Shown here: positions 1-8,538 of the stretch, piece after piece
Layout: each line of letters opens with the position of its first letter
Position numbering within the stretch: the first letter of the stretch is position 1
From: Ignavibacteriota bacterium
GTDB taxonomy: Bacteria > Bacteroidota > Ignavibacteria > SZUA-365
Assembly (NCBI GenBank): GCA_016218045.1
Contig: JACRFB010000041.1
Coordinates: 1-58,476, forward strand
Length of the DNA: 58,476 nt
Reading direction: 5' to 3'
Translations under genes and position numbers: made by a program
The notes under the pieces: model-generated
Seen by the model: the letters and a program-made list of their open reading frames with translations, nothing else
What the model was told of the DNA's origin: nothing
Database searches by the model: none

Positions 1-250
1 CTCCCGCTGTCCCGCTCTCCCGCTGTCCCGCTCTCCCGCTGTCCCGCTCTCCCGCTGTCCCGCTCTCCCGCTGTCCCGCTCTCCCGCTGTCCCGTCGCGC
101 TTCGACAAGCTCAGCGTGACACTATTTCGTTGTTCCGCTCCCGCTCTCCCGCTGTCCCGCTCTCCCGCTGTCCCGCTCTCCCGCTGTCCCGCTCTCCCGC
201 TCTCCCGCTGTCCCGCTCTCCCGCTGTCCCGCTGTCCCGCTGTCCCGCTT
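1..250. repeat. polypyrimidine minisatellite (two blocks)
   Basis: Two blocks (about 1-94 and 131-250) are built from alternating CTCCCGCT and GTCCCGCT octamers, giving an approximate 16-bp period. A non-repetitive stretch at 95-130 separates them. The tract stays open in several frames, so it extends the asnS reading frame artificially upstream. It ends about 120 bp before the likely asnS start and is intergenic. I see no hairpin or CRISPR-like spacer structure. Confidence 0.9.
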
Positions 251-373
251 GCGCGGGAATGCCGACGTGCGTGTGCGCATACGCGCCGCGCCCGTGGAAT
301 TCAGTCACAATTGCGCTACATTTATGGATTGCAGCAATCTTGTTCCAACGGAAATGTCTTCGGGATCCTTTTC

Positions 374-1762
374 ATGAAACGCGACAGAATCATCGACTTG
401 CAGCGACGCGAACACGCGGGCGGCGGCGTCACCATCGCGGGATGGGTGCGCACCAAACGCGACTCCAAAGAGATCGTGTTCCTCACCATCAACGACGGCA
501 GCACGCTGGCCGGCATACAGGGCGTGGTGGCGGCACCGCTGCCGAATATCGACGAGGTGCGCAAACTCTCGACGGGCGCATCGGTGGTGCTGAGCGGTGA
601 ACTCGTCGAATCGCCGGGCGGCAAACAGCGCTTCGAGATACAGGTGGAATCGGTCCGCATCCTCGGCACCGCCGATCCCGACACCTTCCCGATACAAAAG
701 AAAAAGATGACGCTCGAGTATCTGCGCGACATCGCGCATCTGCGTCCGCGCACGAATACCTTCGGCGCCGTGTTCCGGATCCGTCACGCGGCCGCCTTCG
801 CCATCCATCGCTTTTTCCACGAGCGCGGCTTCGCCTGGATACACACGCCCATCATCACCGGCGCGGATGCCGAGGGCGCGGGTGCCATGTTCCGTGTCAC
901 CACGCTCGACCCCGCCAAGCCCCCGCTCACTGAGGACGGACACGTGAACTACGCCGAGGACTTCTTCGGCCGCGAAACGTATCTGACCGTCTCGGGCCAG
1001 CTCGCCGTCGAAAACTACTGCTCGGCTCTGGGCAATGTGTACACGTTCGGACCCACGTTCCGCGCCGAGAATTCGAACACCACGCGGCACCTCGCCGAGT
1101 TCTGGATGATCGAACCCGAAATCGCCTTCGCCGACATCACCGACGACATGGATCTGGCGGAGGATTTCCTCAAGGACGTGATCGGATTTGTGCTCGCGAA
1201 CAATCGCGAGGATCTGGACTTCCTCGCCGGCATGTACGACAAGGATCTTGTGACACGACTCGAATCCATCACGGGCTCCACCTTCGTGCGAATCACCTAC
1301 ACCGACGCCATCGACATACTGCAGAAATCCGGCGAGACCTTCCAGTATCCCGTCTCGTGGGGAATGGATCTGCAGACCGAACACGAGCGCTACCTCTGCG
1401 AACGCCACTTCACCGATCCGGTCATCGTCACCGATTACCCGAAGGAGATCAAGGCGTTTTACATGAAGATGAACGACGACGGGAAAACCGTGCGCGCGAT
1501 GGACATCCTTTTCCCCGGCGTGGGCGAGATGGTGGGCGGCTCGCAGCGCGAGGACAATCTCGAGCGTCTGCTCGCGCGTATCACCGAACTGGGCATGGAC
1601 CCCGAAACCTACTGGTGGTACCTCGATCTGCGCCGCTTCGGTTCACATCCGCATTGCGGTTTCGGCCTCGGCTTCGAGCGCCTCGTGCAGTTTATGACCG
1701 CGATGACCAACATCCGCGACGTGATCCCCTTCCCGCGCACGCCGAAAAACGCGGACTTCTAA
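374..1762 (+). CDS. asnS: asparaginyl-tRNA synthetase
   Basis: Charges tRNA-Asn with asparagine in the cytoplasm. The 462-residue product matches the usual bacterial length (about 466). An N-terminal OB-fold anticodon-binding domain (about residues 1-105) is followed by the class II catalytic core. Motif 2 is visible as FRAENSNTTRHLAEF, and motif 3 as GFGLGFERLVQF near the C-terminus. The frame is open further upstream, but only through the minisatellite. The ATG at 374 starts MKRDRIIDLQRR, where a normal AsnRS begins. The ppa gene follows after 15 bp, so the two are probably co-transcribed. AsnRS rather than AspRS is called from the overall length and the absence of the bacterial AspRS insertion domain. 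Confidence 0.95.
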   Translation: MKRDRIIDLQRREHAGGGVTIAGWVRTKRDSKEIVFLTINDGSTLAGIQGVVAAPLPNIDEVRKLSTGASVVLSGELVESPGGKQRFEIQVESVRILGTADPDTFPIQKKKMTLEYLRDIAHLRPRTNTFGAVFRIRHAAAFAIHRFFHERGFAWIHTPIITGADAEGAGAMFRVTTLDPAKPPLTEDGHVNYAEDFFGRETYLTVSGQLAVENYCSALGNVYTFGPTFRAENSNTTRHLAEFWMIEPEIAFADITDDMDLAEDFLKDVIGFVLANNREDLDFLAGMYDKDLVTRLESITGSTFVRITYTDAIDILQKSGETFQYPVSWGMDLQTEHERYLCERHFTDPVIVTDYPKEIKAFYMKMNDDGKTVRAMDILFPGVGEMVGGSQREDNLERLLARITELGMDPETYWWYLDLRRFGSHPHCGFGLGFERLVQFMTAMTNIRDVIPFPRTPKNADF

Positions 1763-1777
1763 CAGGAAATCCGCCGC

Positions 1778-2323
1778 ATGAACCTCGCCGACATCCCTCT
1801 GGGCGATCGCGCGCCCGACATCGTCCCCGTGGTCATCGAGATCCCGCAGAAAAGCCGGAACAAGTATCTCTACGACCTCAAGCTCGAGGTGTTCCGCCTC
1901 AAACGGGTGTTGCACGCGGCCGTGCAGTACCCGACGGCCTACGGCTTCATCCCCTCGACACTGTTTGGCGACGGTGAACCGGTGGACGCCATGGTGCTCT
2001 GCGACGAGGTGCTCTCGCCCGGTGTGATCCTGCAGGTGCGGCCCATCGGCATGCTCGCGATGGAGGACGAGAAAATGACCGACAGCAAAATCCTCACCGT
2101 GCCCGTCGGTGATCCGCGCTACAGCGACGTCACCGACATCGTGCATGTGTCCGGTCACCGCCTCCGCGAAATCGAACACTTCTTCGAAAACTACAAACAC
2201 CTCGAGGGGAAAGAGGTGACCAGTTTCGGATGGAGCCCCTGCCTTTTTGCAAAACAGGCCATCCTCCATGGTATGAAAGAGTACCAGAAACACCACGCCT
2301 GGAAATCCGCCCCGGACGAATAA
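1778..2323 (+). CDS. ppa: inorganic pyrophosphatase, family I
   Basis: Hydrolyses pyrophosphate to two phosphates in the cytoplasm, pulling forward reactions such as tRNA charging. The 181-residue length is typical of soluble family I enzymes. The metal-binding signature is visible as DGEPVDAMVL (about residues 66-75), and a further acidic metal-site segment as DPRYSDVTDI. Substrate-binding lysines and YPTAYGFIP lie upstream, as in the family. The gene sits 15 bp after asnS on the same strand, a functionally sensible pairing because aminoacylation releases pyrophosphate. The start is the first ATG after the asnS stop. No unusual features were noticed. Confidence 0.93.
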   Translation: MNLADIPLGDRAPDIVPVVIEIPQKSRNKYLYDLKLEVFRLKRVLHAAVQYPTAYGFIPSTLFGDGEPVDAMVLCDEVLSPGVILQVRPIGMLAMEDEKMTDSKILTVPVGDPRYSDVTDIVHVSGHRLREIEHFFENYKHLEGKEVTSFGWSPCLFAKQAILHGMKEYQKHHAWKSAPDE

Positions 2324-2379
2324 CACCAACGCCACTCAACAAAGAGTGCGCCCGGGCATGATCGTTTTCTTCCCCATTC

Positions 2380-2443
2380 CACTTTCTACCTTCTACTTTC
2401 TACCTTCTACTTTCTACTATCTACCATCTACCGTCTACCATCC
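2380..2443. repeat. 7-bp polypyrimidine minisatellite
   Basis: Repeats of a heptamer close to CTACCTT/CTACTTT fill the gap between ppa and the ABC ATPase gene and stop 17 bp before the ATG at 2461. They drift into CTACCATCTACCGTCTACC at the right end. The same CTACC-type words recur at 55930-56050 and 58280-58310. No promoter was recognised in it. Confidence 0.85.
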
Positions 2444-2460
2444 ACAATTCCCCTTCCGCA

Positions 2461-3390
2461 ATGTCCATCATCATCTCCGAGAGTTTGTCGAAAACCTACT
2501 CGCCCGGTTCAAAAACCCGTGCGGTGGCGGCCCTCGCCGATTTCTCGTTGACCGTGAATCGCGGCGAGATATTCGGACTCCTTGGTCCGAATGGCGCGGG
2601 TAAAACAACCTTCATCAAGCTGCTGCTCTCGATCGTGTTCCCGAGCGGCGGCTCGGCGCGCCTGCTCGGCGAACCCATCGGTTCTGTCGCGGTGAAGAGC
2701 CGCGTCGGGTATCTGCCCGAGAATCACAAGTATCCGCCCTACCTGACGGGCGCCCAGATACTGCGCTTTTTCGGACGGCTGGGCGGTCTCGACGGCGCGC
2801 GTATCGAGAAACGGATCACCGAAACACTTGCGCTGGTCGACATGTCGCAGTGGCAAAACATGAAGGTGAAGAAGTATTCGAAGGGCATGATGCAGCGTAT
2901 CGGCCTCGCGCAGGCGCTGATGAACGATCCGGATCTGCTGATACTCGACGAACCGACCGACGGTGTCGATCCGCAGGGCCGCAAGGAGATCCGCGACATC
3001 CTGGTCCGCCTGCAGTCCGAAGGAAAAACGATCTTCCTCAATTCGCATCTGTTGTCGGAGGTCGAACAGATCTCGTCGCGTGTGGCGATATTGAACAAGG
3101 GACGCCTTGTGCGCAGCGGCACCGTCCGCGAACTCACGGAAAGTGAACACGTGTATCTCGTCGCCATCGAGGGCGCGCTGCCCGACACGCTGCGTATGGA
3201 GTGGGAAGCGACACGCGTCCCCGCAAGTTTCAACGAGGGTGTGATCACGTTGTCGGTGGACGATCTCGCCGCGCTGAACGCGGTGATAGACCGGCTCCGC
3301 GCGGCGGGTGTGCTCATCCGCAGTGTCGCGCGCAAGCGGAATTCGCTCGAAGACGTGTTCATCCAGGTTGTCTCGCAGGAGGCCGCATGA
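2461..3390 (+). CDS. ABC transporter ATP-binding protein
   Basis: Cytoplasmic ATPase of an ABC-2-type exporter, 309 residues. Walker A is GPNGAGKTT (about residues 41-49), the ABC signature appears as YSKGMMQRIGLAQAL, and Walker B as LLILDEPTDGVDP followed by a switch histidine (LNSHLLSEVE). The last 90 residues form the C-terminal extension common in CcmA/NosF/GldA-like ATPases. The stop overlaps the permease start (ATGA at 3387-3390), so the pair is translationally coupled. The substrate is unknown. GldA of gliding motility has this domain layout, but nothing here proves that role. Confidence 0.9.
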   Translation: MSIIISESLSKTYSPGSKTRAVAALADFSLTVNRGEIFGLLGPNGAGKTTFIKLLLSIVFPSGGSARLLGEPIGSVAVKSRVGYLPENHKYPPYLTGAQILRFFGRLGGLDGARIEKRITETLALVDMSQWQNMKVKKYSKGMMQRIGLAQALMNDPDLLILDEPTDGVDPQGRKEIRDILVRLQSEGKTIFLNSHLLSEVEQISSRVAILNKGRLVRSGTVRELTESEHVYLVAIEGALPDTLRMEWEATRVPASFNEGVITLSVDDLAALNAVIDRLRAAGVLIRSVARKRNSLEDVFIQVVSQEAA

Positions 3391-4220
3391 AACTGTTCGC
3401 GCTCATCGAAGACACGGTGCGCAGCCGCATCACCACGGTGATCGTCTATTTCGCGCTGGCCACGTTTTTCCTGGTGATCGGACTCATCGTCGCGATCTTT
3501 GTCGACCCCGCGTCCATGGTGCAGTCCCCCGGATCCGCTGCAAAGACGCAGCAGGGTCCTATGCCCATCGACCTCGCATCCCTGCCCGGCATCATCGATT
3601 TCTTCCTCGTCGGTCTCGCGGGTTTTGTACACTTCTCCGCCATACTGCTCTCGGTCTTCGCCACCGCGGGGATCATCCCTTCCACGCTCGAGAAGGGCAC
3701 GGTGGATCTTTTCCTCTCGAAGCCGATTTCACGCGCGGAGCTGCTGCTCGGACGTTTCCTCGGCGCCATCCTCATCGTCTTTGTTATTACCGCCTATTTT
3801 GTGTTCGGCGCCTGGCTCATCGTTTCCATCAAGACGGGCTACTGGAATCCGGGTTTCCTTTCCATCATCGTGATGGTCACCGTCGCGTACGCCGTCATCT
3901 ACACGGCGATGATGGCGCTGGGCATCAGCACGCGCAGTTCCGCGGCCACCATCATCATCGTGTTTTTCTACATCTACATCCTTGCCCCCATACTCGCGAT
4001 GCGCGAGGTCGGCATCTACGCCGTGGTGACAAACGACGTGGTGCGTGTTGTGGTGGACGGACTGTACTACATTCTCCCGAAATCCGGCGAAATCGGGAAC
4101 ATCACCGCTGCGCTCATACTCAAACAGAGCGCCGTGTGGATGCCCCTGTGGTCCAGCGCGCTTTTTGGCGCGGCGATGTACGGATTGAGTCTCTTCCTGC
4201 TGCGGCGCAAGGATTTCTAA
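3387..4220 (+). CDS. ABC-2 type transporter permease
   Basis: Integral inner-membrane subunit of the exporter whose ATPase overlaps its start. The 277-residue product has a hydrophobic segment at about residues 16-40. A soluble loop containing SPGSAAKTQQGPM follows, then about five further membrane segments. The motif TLEKGTVDLFLSKPISRAELLLGRFLG is typical of ABC-2 permeases, which carry it between the second and third helices. It ends with a short basic tail (LLRRKDF), and the reading direction ends facing the convergent NHL gene at 4287. The ATG at 3387 is chosen because it overlaps the ATPase stop. The transported substrate cannot be told from sequence. Confidence 0.85.
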   Translation: MKLFALIEDTVRSRITTVIVYFALATFFLVIGLIVAIFVDPASMVQSPGSAAKTQQGPMPIDLASLPGIIDFFLVGLAGFVHFSAILLSVFATAGIIPSTLEKGTVDLFLSKPISRAELLLGRFLGAILIVFVITAYFVFGAWLIVSIKTGYWNPGFLSIIVMVTVAYAVIYTAMMALGISTRSSAATIIIVFFYIYILAPILAMREVGIYAVVTNDVVRVVVDGLYYILPKSGEIGNITAALILKQSAVWMPLWSSALFGAAMYGLSLFLLRRKDF

Positions 4221-4286
4221 TTCCGGCTGCGGGTGTTGCCGCCTTTCCCTCCCGGGACAAGGCGCCTTCACGCATGTCCACAGGTA

Positions 4287-5276
4287 TCAGCGCCGCGTCA
4301 GGTACTGAAACACCTGCACGCGGCCGTTGAGCGCGTCGGTGACATAGATCCGATCGTTGGCGTCGATATGGATGCCCGCCGGGTGAGAGAACTGACCGGG
4401 ATACTCACCGCGTTCACCGACAACGAGCAGCAGTTCACCCGCGCGGTTGAATATCTGCACAACATCGAGTAACGCATCGGATACATAGATATTCCCATCC
4501 GAATCCAATGCAATACCCTTGGGACTCGCAAAGTGCCCGATGGAAGTTCCCTGCGAACCTATGATTGATACGGTGCTGTCGGAGCGGCTGAGAACCTGCA
4601 CACGAAAATTCATCGCGTCGACGACGTACATGGATTCACGGATTGCCAGAAACAGCGGATAATTAAATGTCCCGGGCCCGGTGCCGCGAGAACCGATTGT
4701 TCCACGAAGCTCTCCACCGAGCGAGAATATATATATAACGTGTCCGCCTGTATCCGCGACGAAGAGGCTGTCACCCGCGATGGCAAGTCCCATGGGCCGG
4801 GAAAACGGTCCTTCTATCATACGAAGCGGATCACCATCCGCATCATAGACGAAAACGCGCTTCAACTCGGAATCGGCCACCAGCATCTCTCCACGGTCCG
4901 TAAAAACAATGGAGACCGGGCTGCGCAGATCCGCATCAGTGCCGCGGGTGATTCTGGTGTACTGCTCTTCCTCGCGGTTGATGACGTGTATGCAGCGTGC
5001 GCCCGGATCGGCTATATACAGGCGTCCGCGTTGATCCACGGCGACGCCCACGGGTTGGACGATGCGGTACTGCGCCTCGTCTTCGCCGAAGAGGAAGTTC
5101 AGTACCCGTGTGAAAAACGAGGGCTGGGGATTCACGTCCTCGTTCGAGCCGTAACTGGTGATATAGCGGATCCGCGCCTCGGCCGGCGGAGGAGGCCATT
5201 GGTTCTGTGTGTTTTGTGCGATCGCGCCGCCGAGCACGAGCATCTGCAGTACAGGGAGATAATATCGTATCGACAT
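4287..5276 (-). CDS. secreted NHL-repeat beta-propeller protein
   Basis: A 329-residue exported protein beginning with a signal peptide (MSIRYYLPVLQMLVLGGAIAQ), followed by about six NHL/YWTD-type blades. Blade motifs recur as PVGVAVDQRGRLYIADPG, PMGLAIAGDSLFVADTGG and HPAGIHIDANDRIYVTDALNGRVQVF. It lacks CXXCH and a lipobox, so it is probably periplasmic or released. The ATG at 5276 is preferred because an upstream TTG adds only a polar stub before the signal peptide. It is the last gene of the barrel/cytochrome/ResB/CcsA unit and lies 62 bp beyond the preceding NHL gene. Propellers in cytochrome loci are thought to aid assembly or contacts. Its partner is unknown. Confidence 0.85.
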   Translation of the reverse strand: MSIRYYLPVLQMLVLGGAIAQNTQNQWPPPPAEARIRYITSYGSNEDVNPQPSFFTRVLNFLFGEDEAQYRIVQPVGVAVDQRGRLYIADPGARCIHVINREEEQYTRITRGTDADLRSPVSIVFTDRGEMLVADSELKRVFVYDADGDPLRMIEGPFSRPMGLAIAGDSLFVADTGGHVIYIFSLGGELRGTIGSRGTGPGTFNYPLFLAIRESMYVVDAMNFRVQVLSRSDSTVSIIGSQGTSIGHFASPKGIALDSDGNIYVSDALLDVVQIFNRAGELLLVVGERGEYPGQFSHPAGIHIDANDRIYVTDALNGRVQVFQYLTRR

Positions 5277-5338
5277 GGTGGTCGTCCGATTACACAAGGT
5301 GATTCGTCTGTAACAGTATCATGGCTGCCACGATGCCG

Positions 5339-6406
5339 TCAGTATTTGTATACAAACAGACAGCCCTGCTGCGTGTCGGCAATGATGATCAACCGCCGCG
5401 CGACATGTATCAGTATCCCGTTCGGGATACCGAGCCGGTCTGCTCCATACGAAAGTACTGCTTTTCCTGTCGCGTCGAAGACCCGCACCGAACGCGAGGA
5501 CCGGTCCACGATATGCACCCTTCCCTGTTGGAGCAGACCCGAAGGATCGAAGCTCTTTTTGGACTGTTCCAGAAGTGACGGACTCGGCAGATTGTCGAAG
5601 GCAATGCCCGCCGGAGCAAATTTTGCAGGTGGAGCCGCGCTGATGAAAGTACCGCCGAATCGACCGTCGCAGCCGAAAACGTAGACGGCCCCCGCGGACA
5701 GATCGGAGATGAGCATGCGTCCGTCGGGAGTGACGGCGACACACGAGGGGTATTCGAATCCCGCCTTCCCGCTTGATCCCGGTGTGGTGGAGAACAACAG
5801 CTCTCCCTGCTCGCGCAGTCCGGGAATGGGGGATATGGAAATCGCATGCAGCCGTCGATTCGCCACGTCGGTGACATACAGGATGCCATCACGCAATGCC
5901 AGTGCGTGCGGAACGATGCGTGTCGCGGCATCGGGCAGCCACTTGTACGATTCTATGAATTCTCCTCCGCGCCGGTGCACGCGTATCTCTTTCCCGCGCA
6001 GATCGGCGACGTACAGCGTGTTGTTATCCACGGCAAGCGCGCTGATGAGTCCGCCCTCGAGGCCTTCGAGGTGTATCGACGACAGCCGTTGGAAATCCCG
6101 GTCATAGACGTCGATGAAGGGTTGTTCGGCATAGACAACAAAGAGTGAATCACCCGACTCGGCCAGACAGTATGGCCGATACACCTGTCCGTCCCGTCCG
6201 AGCGGAATGGATGTGATGAACACCGGTGCCTCGTCGAATCGTGTTGTATCGGCTTCGAGCATGACACGATCGGCCACACTGCCCCAGTAGTACCGTGTGC
6301 CGAAAAACAGGACGACGGCCAGGACCACACCCGTCGCAAGCAGCACAACAGGCGCCTTCAGCATACGGAGCGCCGGACGCGGCCGGCGCGGGATCAGGTC
6401 ATCCAT
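5339..6406 (-). CDS. membrane-anchored NHL-like beta-propeller protein
   Basis: 355 residues: a short basic N-terminus (MDDLIPRRPRPALRMLK), one transmembrane helix (about residues 16-38) and a periplasmic six-bladed propeller with blades such as ISALAVDNNTLYVADLRGKEIRVH and PSCVAVTPDGRMLISDLSAGAVYVF. The first ATG in frame would lie further upstream at 6460, but the ATG at 6404-6406 gives a clean signal anchor and overlaps the ccsA stop by 8 bp, the tight spacing seen across this operon. It is a paralogue-like neighbour of the secreted propeller 62 bp downstream. The role is inferred to be structural in the cytochrome system. Confidence 0.82.
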   Translation of the reverse strand: MDDLIPRRPRPALRMLKAPVVLLATGVVLAVVLFFGTRYYWGSVADRVMLEADTTRFDEAPVFITSIPLGRDGQVYRPYCLAESGDSLFVVYAEQPFIDVYDRDFQRLSSIHLEGLEGGLISALAVDNNTLYVADLRGKEIRVHRRGGEFIESYKWLPDAATRIVPHALALRDGILYVTDVANRRLHAISISPIPGLREQGELLFSTTPGSSGKAGFEYPSCVAVTPDGRMLISDLSAGAVYVFGCDGRFGGTFISAAPPAKFAPAGIAFDNLPSPSLLEQSKKSFDPSGLLQQGRVHIVDRSSRSVRVFDATGKAVLSYGADRLGIPNGILIHVARRLIIIADTQQGCLFVYKY

Positions 6407-7205
6407 GAATGTGAATCGTCGGGGCGATGGATCCCACGACCCATAACATAAAATATGCAAGAACCGAGGCGCCTATAATACACAACGGCGCAGTTTCCCG
6501 GTGCGAGACAATGGAAAGTCCCCGGATGTGAAATACCGACGCGACCAGAATCCACACGCCGAGACAGCCCACTTCAACGGCGTCCCACCCCCAATATCTC
6601 CCCCACGCGGCGTCCGCCCAGAGAGCCCCCGACACAAGCATGATGCTGTGGAAAAGGAATCCGGCAAGGAAAAGACGCCACACATCGGACTCTCGCACAA
6701 CCGCTGCCGTGGTGTGTGCCACGCCTGTGTGCGCCGGGCGAAGGCGCGACGCGGCACCGATCGCGGCAACGAGAAACATCGACTTCGACAGTGTTGCGGC
6801 GGTGGCGTGTATATATAACCACGTGCTGTATAAGTTTGCGGACAGGGGATTACCCGCGTCCATCATCGCTCCCGCACCGAGCAGCAGCAGCGCAAACACC
6901 AGCGCGGAAGCGGATACATGGTGCGACGGGATTCGATCGAGTTGATGCAAAAACATCAGGAGCATGACCGCGATGAGGCAACTTGCGGAAATCGACTCGT
7001 ACACATCGATGAACGGGAGCCGCCCGGTTGCCAGCGCGCGCACACTGATCGTCGCCGTATGCACCGCGGCGGCCGCCTGCAGCATCCGTAGCGCATGGCC
7101 CGGCATCGGAACGTGTCCTCGCCTCCGAAAATGCAGCATGAGAAGAAACGACAGTGCGTACAGAGCGGTGGCAGTCCAGTACAACCCGAGTTCGATGTTA
7201 TACAT
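6399..7205 (-). CDS. ccsA: cytochrome c biogenesis protein CcsA/ResC-like
   Basis: Inner-membrane heme-handling subunit of the system II cytochrome c maturation machinery. The 268-residue protein has about eight membrane segments and the tryptophan-rich heme-binding WWD-type motif WGRYWGWDAVEVG (about residues 205-217), with flanking histidines in membrane helices (for example LYIHATAA and FLFHSIML). The ATG at 7205 overlaps the ResB stop by 8 bp and has a strong GGAGGT site 4 bp upstream, so it is preferred over the longer frame beginning at 7292. Translational coupling to ResB fits the ResBC complex that ligates heme to CXXCH cysteines, here presumably for the cytochromes encoded alongside. 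Confidence 0.9.
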   Translation of the reverse strand: MYNIELGLYWTATALYALSFLLMLHFRRRGHVPMPGHALRMLQAAAAVHTATISVRALATGRLPFIDVYESISASCLIAVMLLMFLHQLDRIPSHHVSASALVFALLLLGAGAMMDAGNPLSANLYSTWLYIHATAATLSKSMFLVAAIGAASRLRPAHTGVAHTTAAVVRESDVWRLFLAGFLFHSIMLVSGALWADAAWGRYWGWDAVEVGCLGVWILVASVFHIRGLSIVSHRETAPLCIIGASVLAYFMLWVVGSIAPTIHIHG

Positions 7206-8538
7206 GCGCACCTCCGTCGGCTTCCCGCAGGAGCAGGGGTGGATCCGCAACAGCGGCAGCGCTGACAAGCGCCGAGACAATCGCTGATACATCCGCGTCG
7301 CTTTCCTCGGATGGTTTTTCGGACTCGAAGTACAGACGGATCATCGCGGCGCCCTCCTGACGATCGTGGATCAGGACAAGGCGCTGATACGACACCAGCG
7401 CGCGGAGGGTAATGCCCGCAATACACAAGACCAGCCCGGCGACAACAATCCACAGTCCCGGATCCCTGCTTATTCCGAACTGCGACCAATGCCGCAGTTC
7501 CGGAAATGCCACCGTGATACCCGAAATGGTTGTGTCCTTCCCCAATGCCACGTGAAATAGCTGACGCCCGAAGGTATTGCCGGAGAGGAATCCCGAGATG
7601 ACCGGCACGGTGTTGTTCGATACTCCGGCCGCTCCGGAATATTCACCAGCAGTTGCCGGAGGAGTAAATTCGATATTCAGCACTGTCCCGTCCTGCAGGG
7701 TCGTGCTGTCAGCAAAACGCGTGTTGCCGTCTCGCAGAATGGTCGCGATGCGCATATAGCCGGAAAATATCACATGCCCCGCCGAGTCTGCGATATAGAG
7801 GCCGGGAGAATACCCCCACATCGTTCCCTGGTGTATGGTATACCCGCGCGCTTCGATGGCTGTGTTCACATGCACACGTTGTGTGATCCACCCGCCGCTC
7901 TCCTGAATCGCGAGAAGGGATGAAGAGGTCGATGTATTCTCCACCCGGTACAACTTCTGGAATTCCGCCAGATTCACACGCAATGATACTTCGTCAATTT
8001 TCCCCGCAAGCGCGCCTGTATGCACGAGTCGCAGCCGGTCGCCACGCACATCGACCGATTCTCCTTCCGTGAGAGAAAACACACCCTCAAGGGAATACAA
8101 GGAATTGACAATCATCCCGGCAAAGACAATACACAATCCGAAATGCAGCACAACCGACGACCACGGTCCTGCGGTACCATACGAAACGACATACACAGCC
8201 GCTTCACCCGTGCGATGGTGTTCGCGTGCGCGACCTGCGAGAAAGGCGTCGATGTGATCGGAGCGGACAGCGGAATCGAGAAACAATGTACGGCTGCGTG
8301 CACGAGTATGCAGGTCATTCAGCCCGCGCCTCAGGAGGTTGCGCGTACGCGATATTCCGCTGACAAGCAGCGAGAATGTCAGCACACCCAGCGATGCGAG
8401 CAATGCCTGTGCGACGATGGATTCCGTGCTTTCCGCAGATTCAAAATACCGTGCAACAACAAGACACATCAGAGCGAAGAGCTGCGCGAGTATATAACGG
8501 GGGGATATCAGAAATCGCAACAACTCCCCGGCTCTCAA
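7198..8538 (-). CDS. resB: cytochrome c biogenesis protein ResB-like
   Basis: Partner of CcsA in system II heme attachment. The 446-residue product shows the ResB arrangement: two N-terminal membrane helices (about residues 17-35 and 41-60), a third at about 127-145, a long periplasmic beta-rich domain (about 146-360), and a final helix (GLWIVVAGLVLCIAGITLRALV). The frame begins at a TTG whose first bases overlap the TGA of the upstream cytochrome gene. A second TTG follows five codons later with a GGGGAG site, so the exact start is uncertain. Position between a multiheme cytochrome and ccsA suggests a dedicated maturation module for this locus. Confidence 0.87.
   Translation of the reverse strand: MRAGELLRFLISPRYILAQLFALMCLVVARYFESAESTESIVAQALLASLGVLTFSLLVSGISRTRNLLRRGLNDLHTRARSRTLFLDSAVRSDHIDAFLAGRAREHHRTGEAAVYVVSYGTAGPWSSVVLHFGLCIVFAGMIVNSLYSLEGVFSLTEGESVDVRGDRLRLVHTGALAGKIDEVSLRVNLAEFQKLYRVENTSTSSSLLAIQESGGWITQRVHVNTAIEARGYTIHQGTMWGYSPGLYIADSAGHVIFSGYMRIATILRDGNTRFADSTTLQDGTVLNIEFTPPATAGEYSGAAGVSNNTVPVISGFLSGNTFGRQLFHVALGKDTTISGITVAFPELRHWSQFGISRDPGLWIVVAGLVLCIAGITLRALVSYQRLVLIHDRQEGAAMIRLYFESEKPSEESDADVSAIVSALVSAAAVADPPLLLREADGGAHV

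Noticed and set aside
305-1408. Minus-strand frame over asnS
   Set aside because: AsnRS on the plus strand is certain; the antisense peptide has no recognisable features.
3201-3386. Upstream extension of the ABC permease frame
   Set aside because: The frame is open inside the ATPase gene but the first 62 codons are not hydrophobic or family-like. The ATGA overlap at 3387 is a better start.
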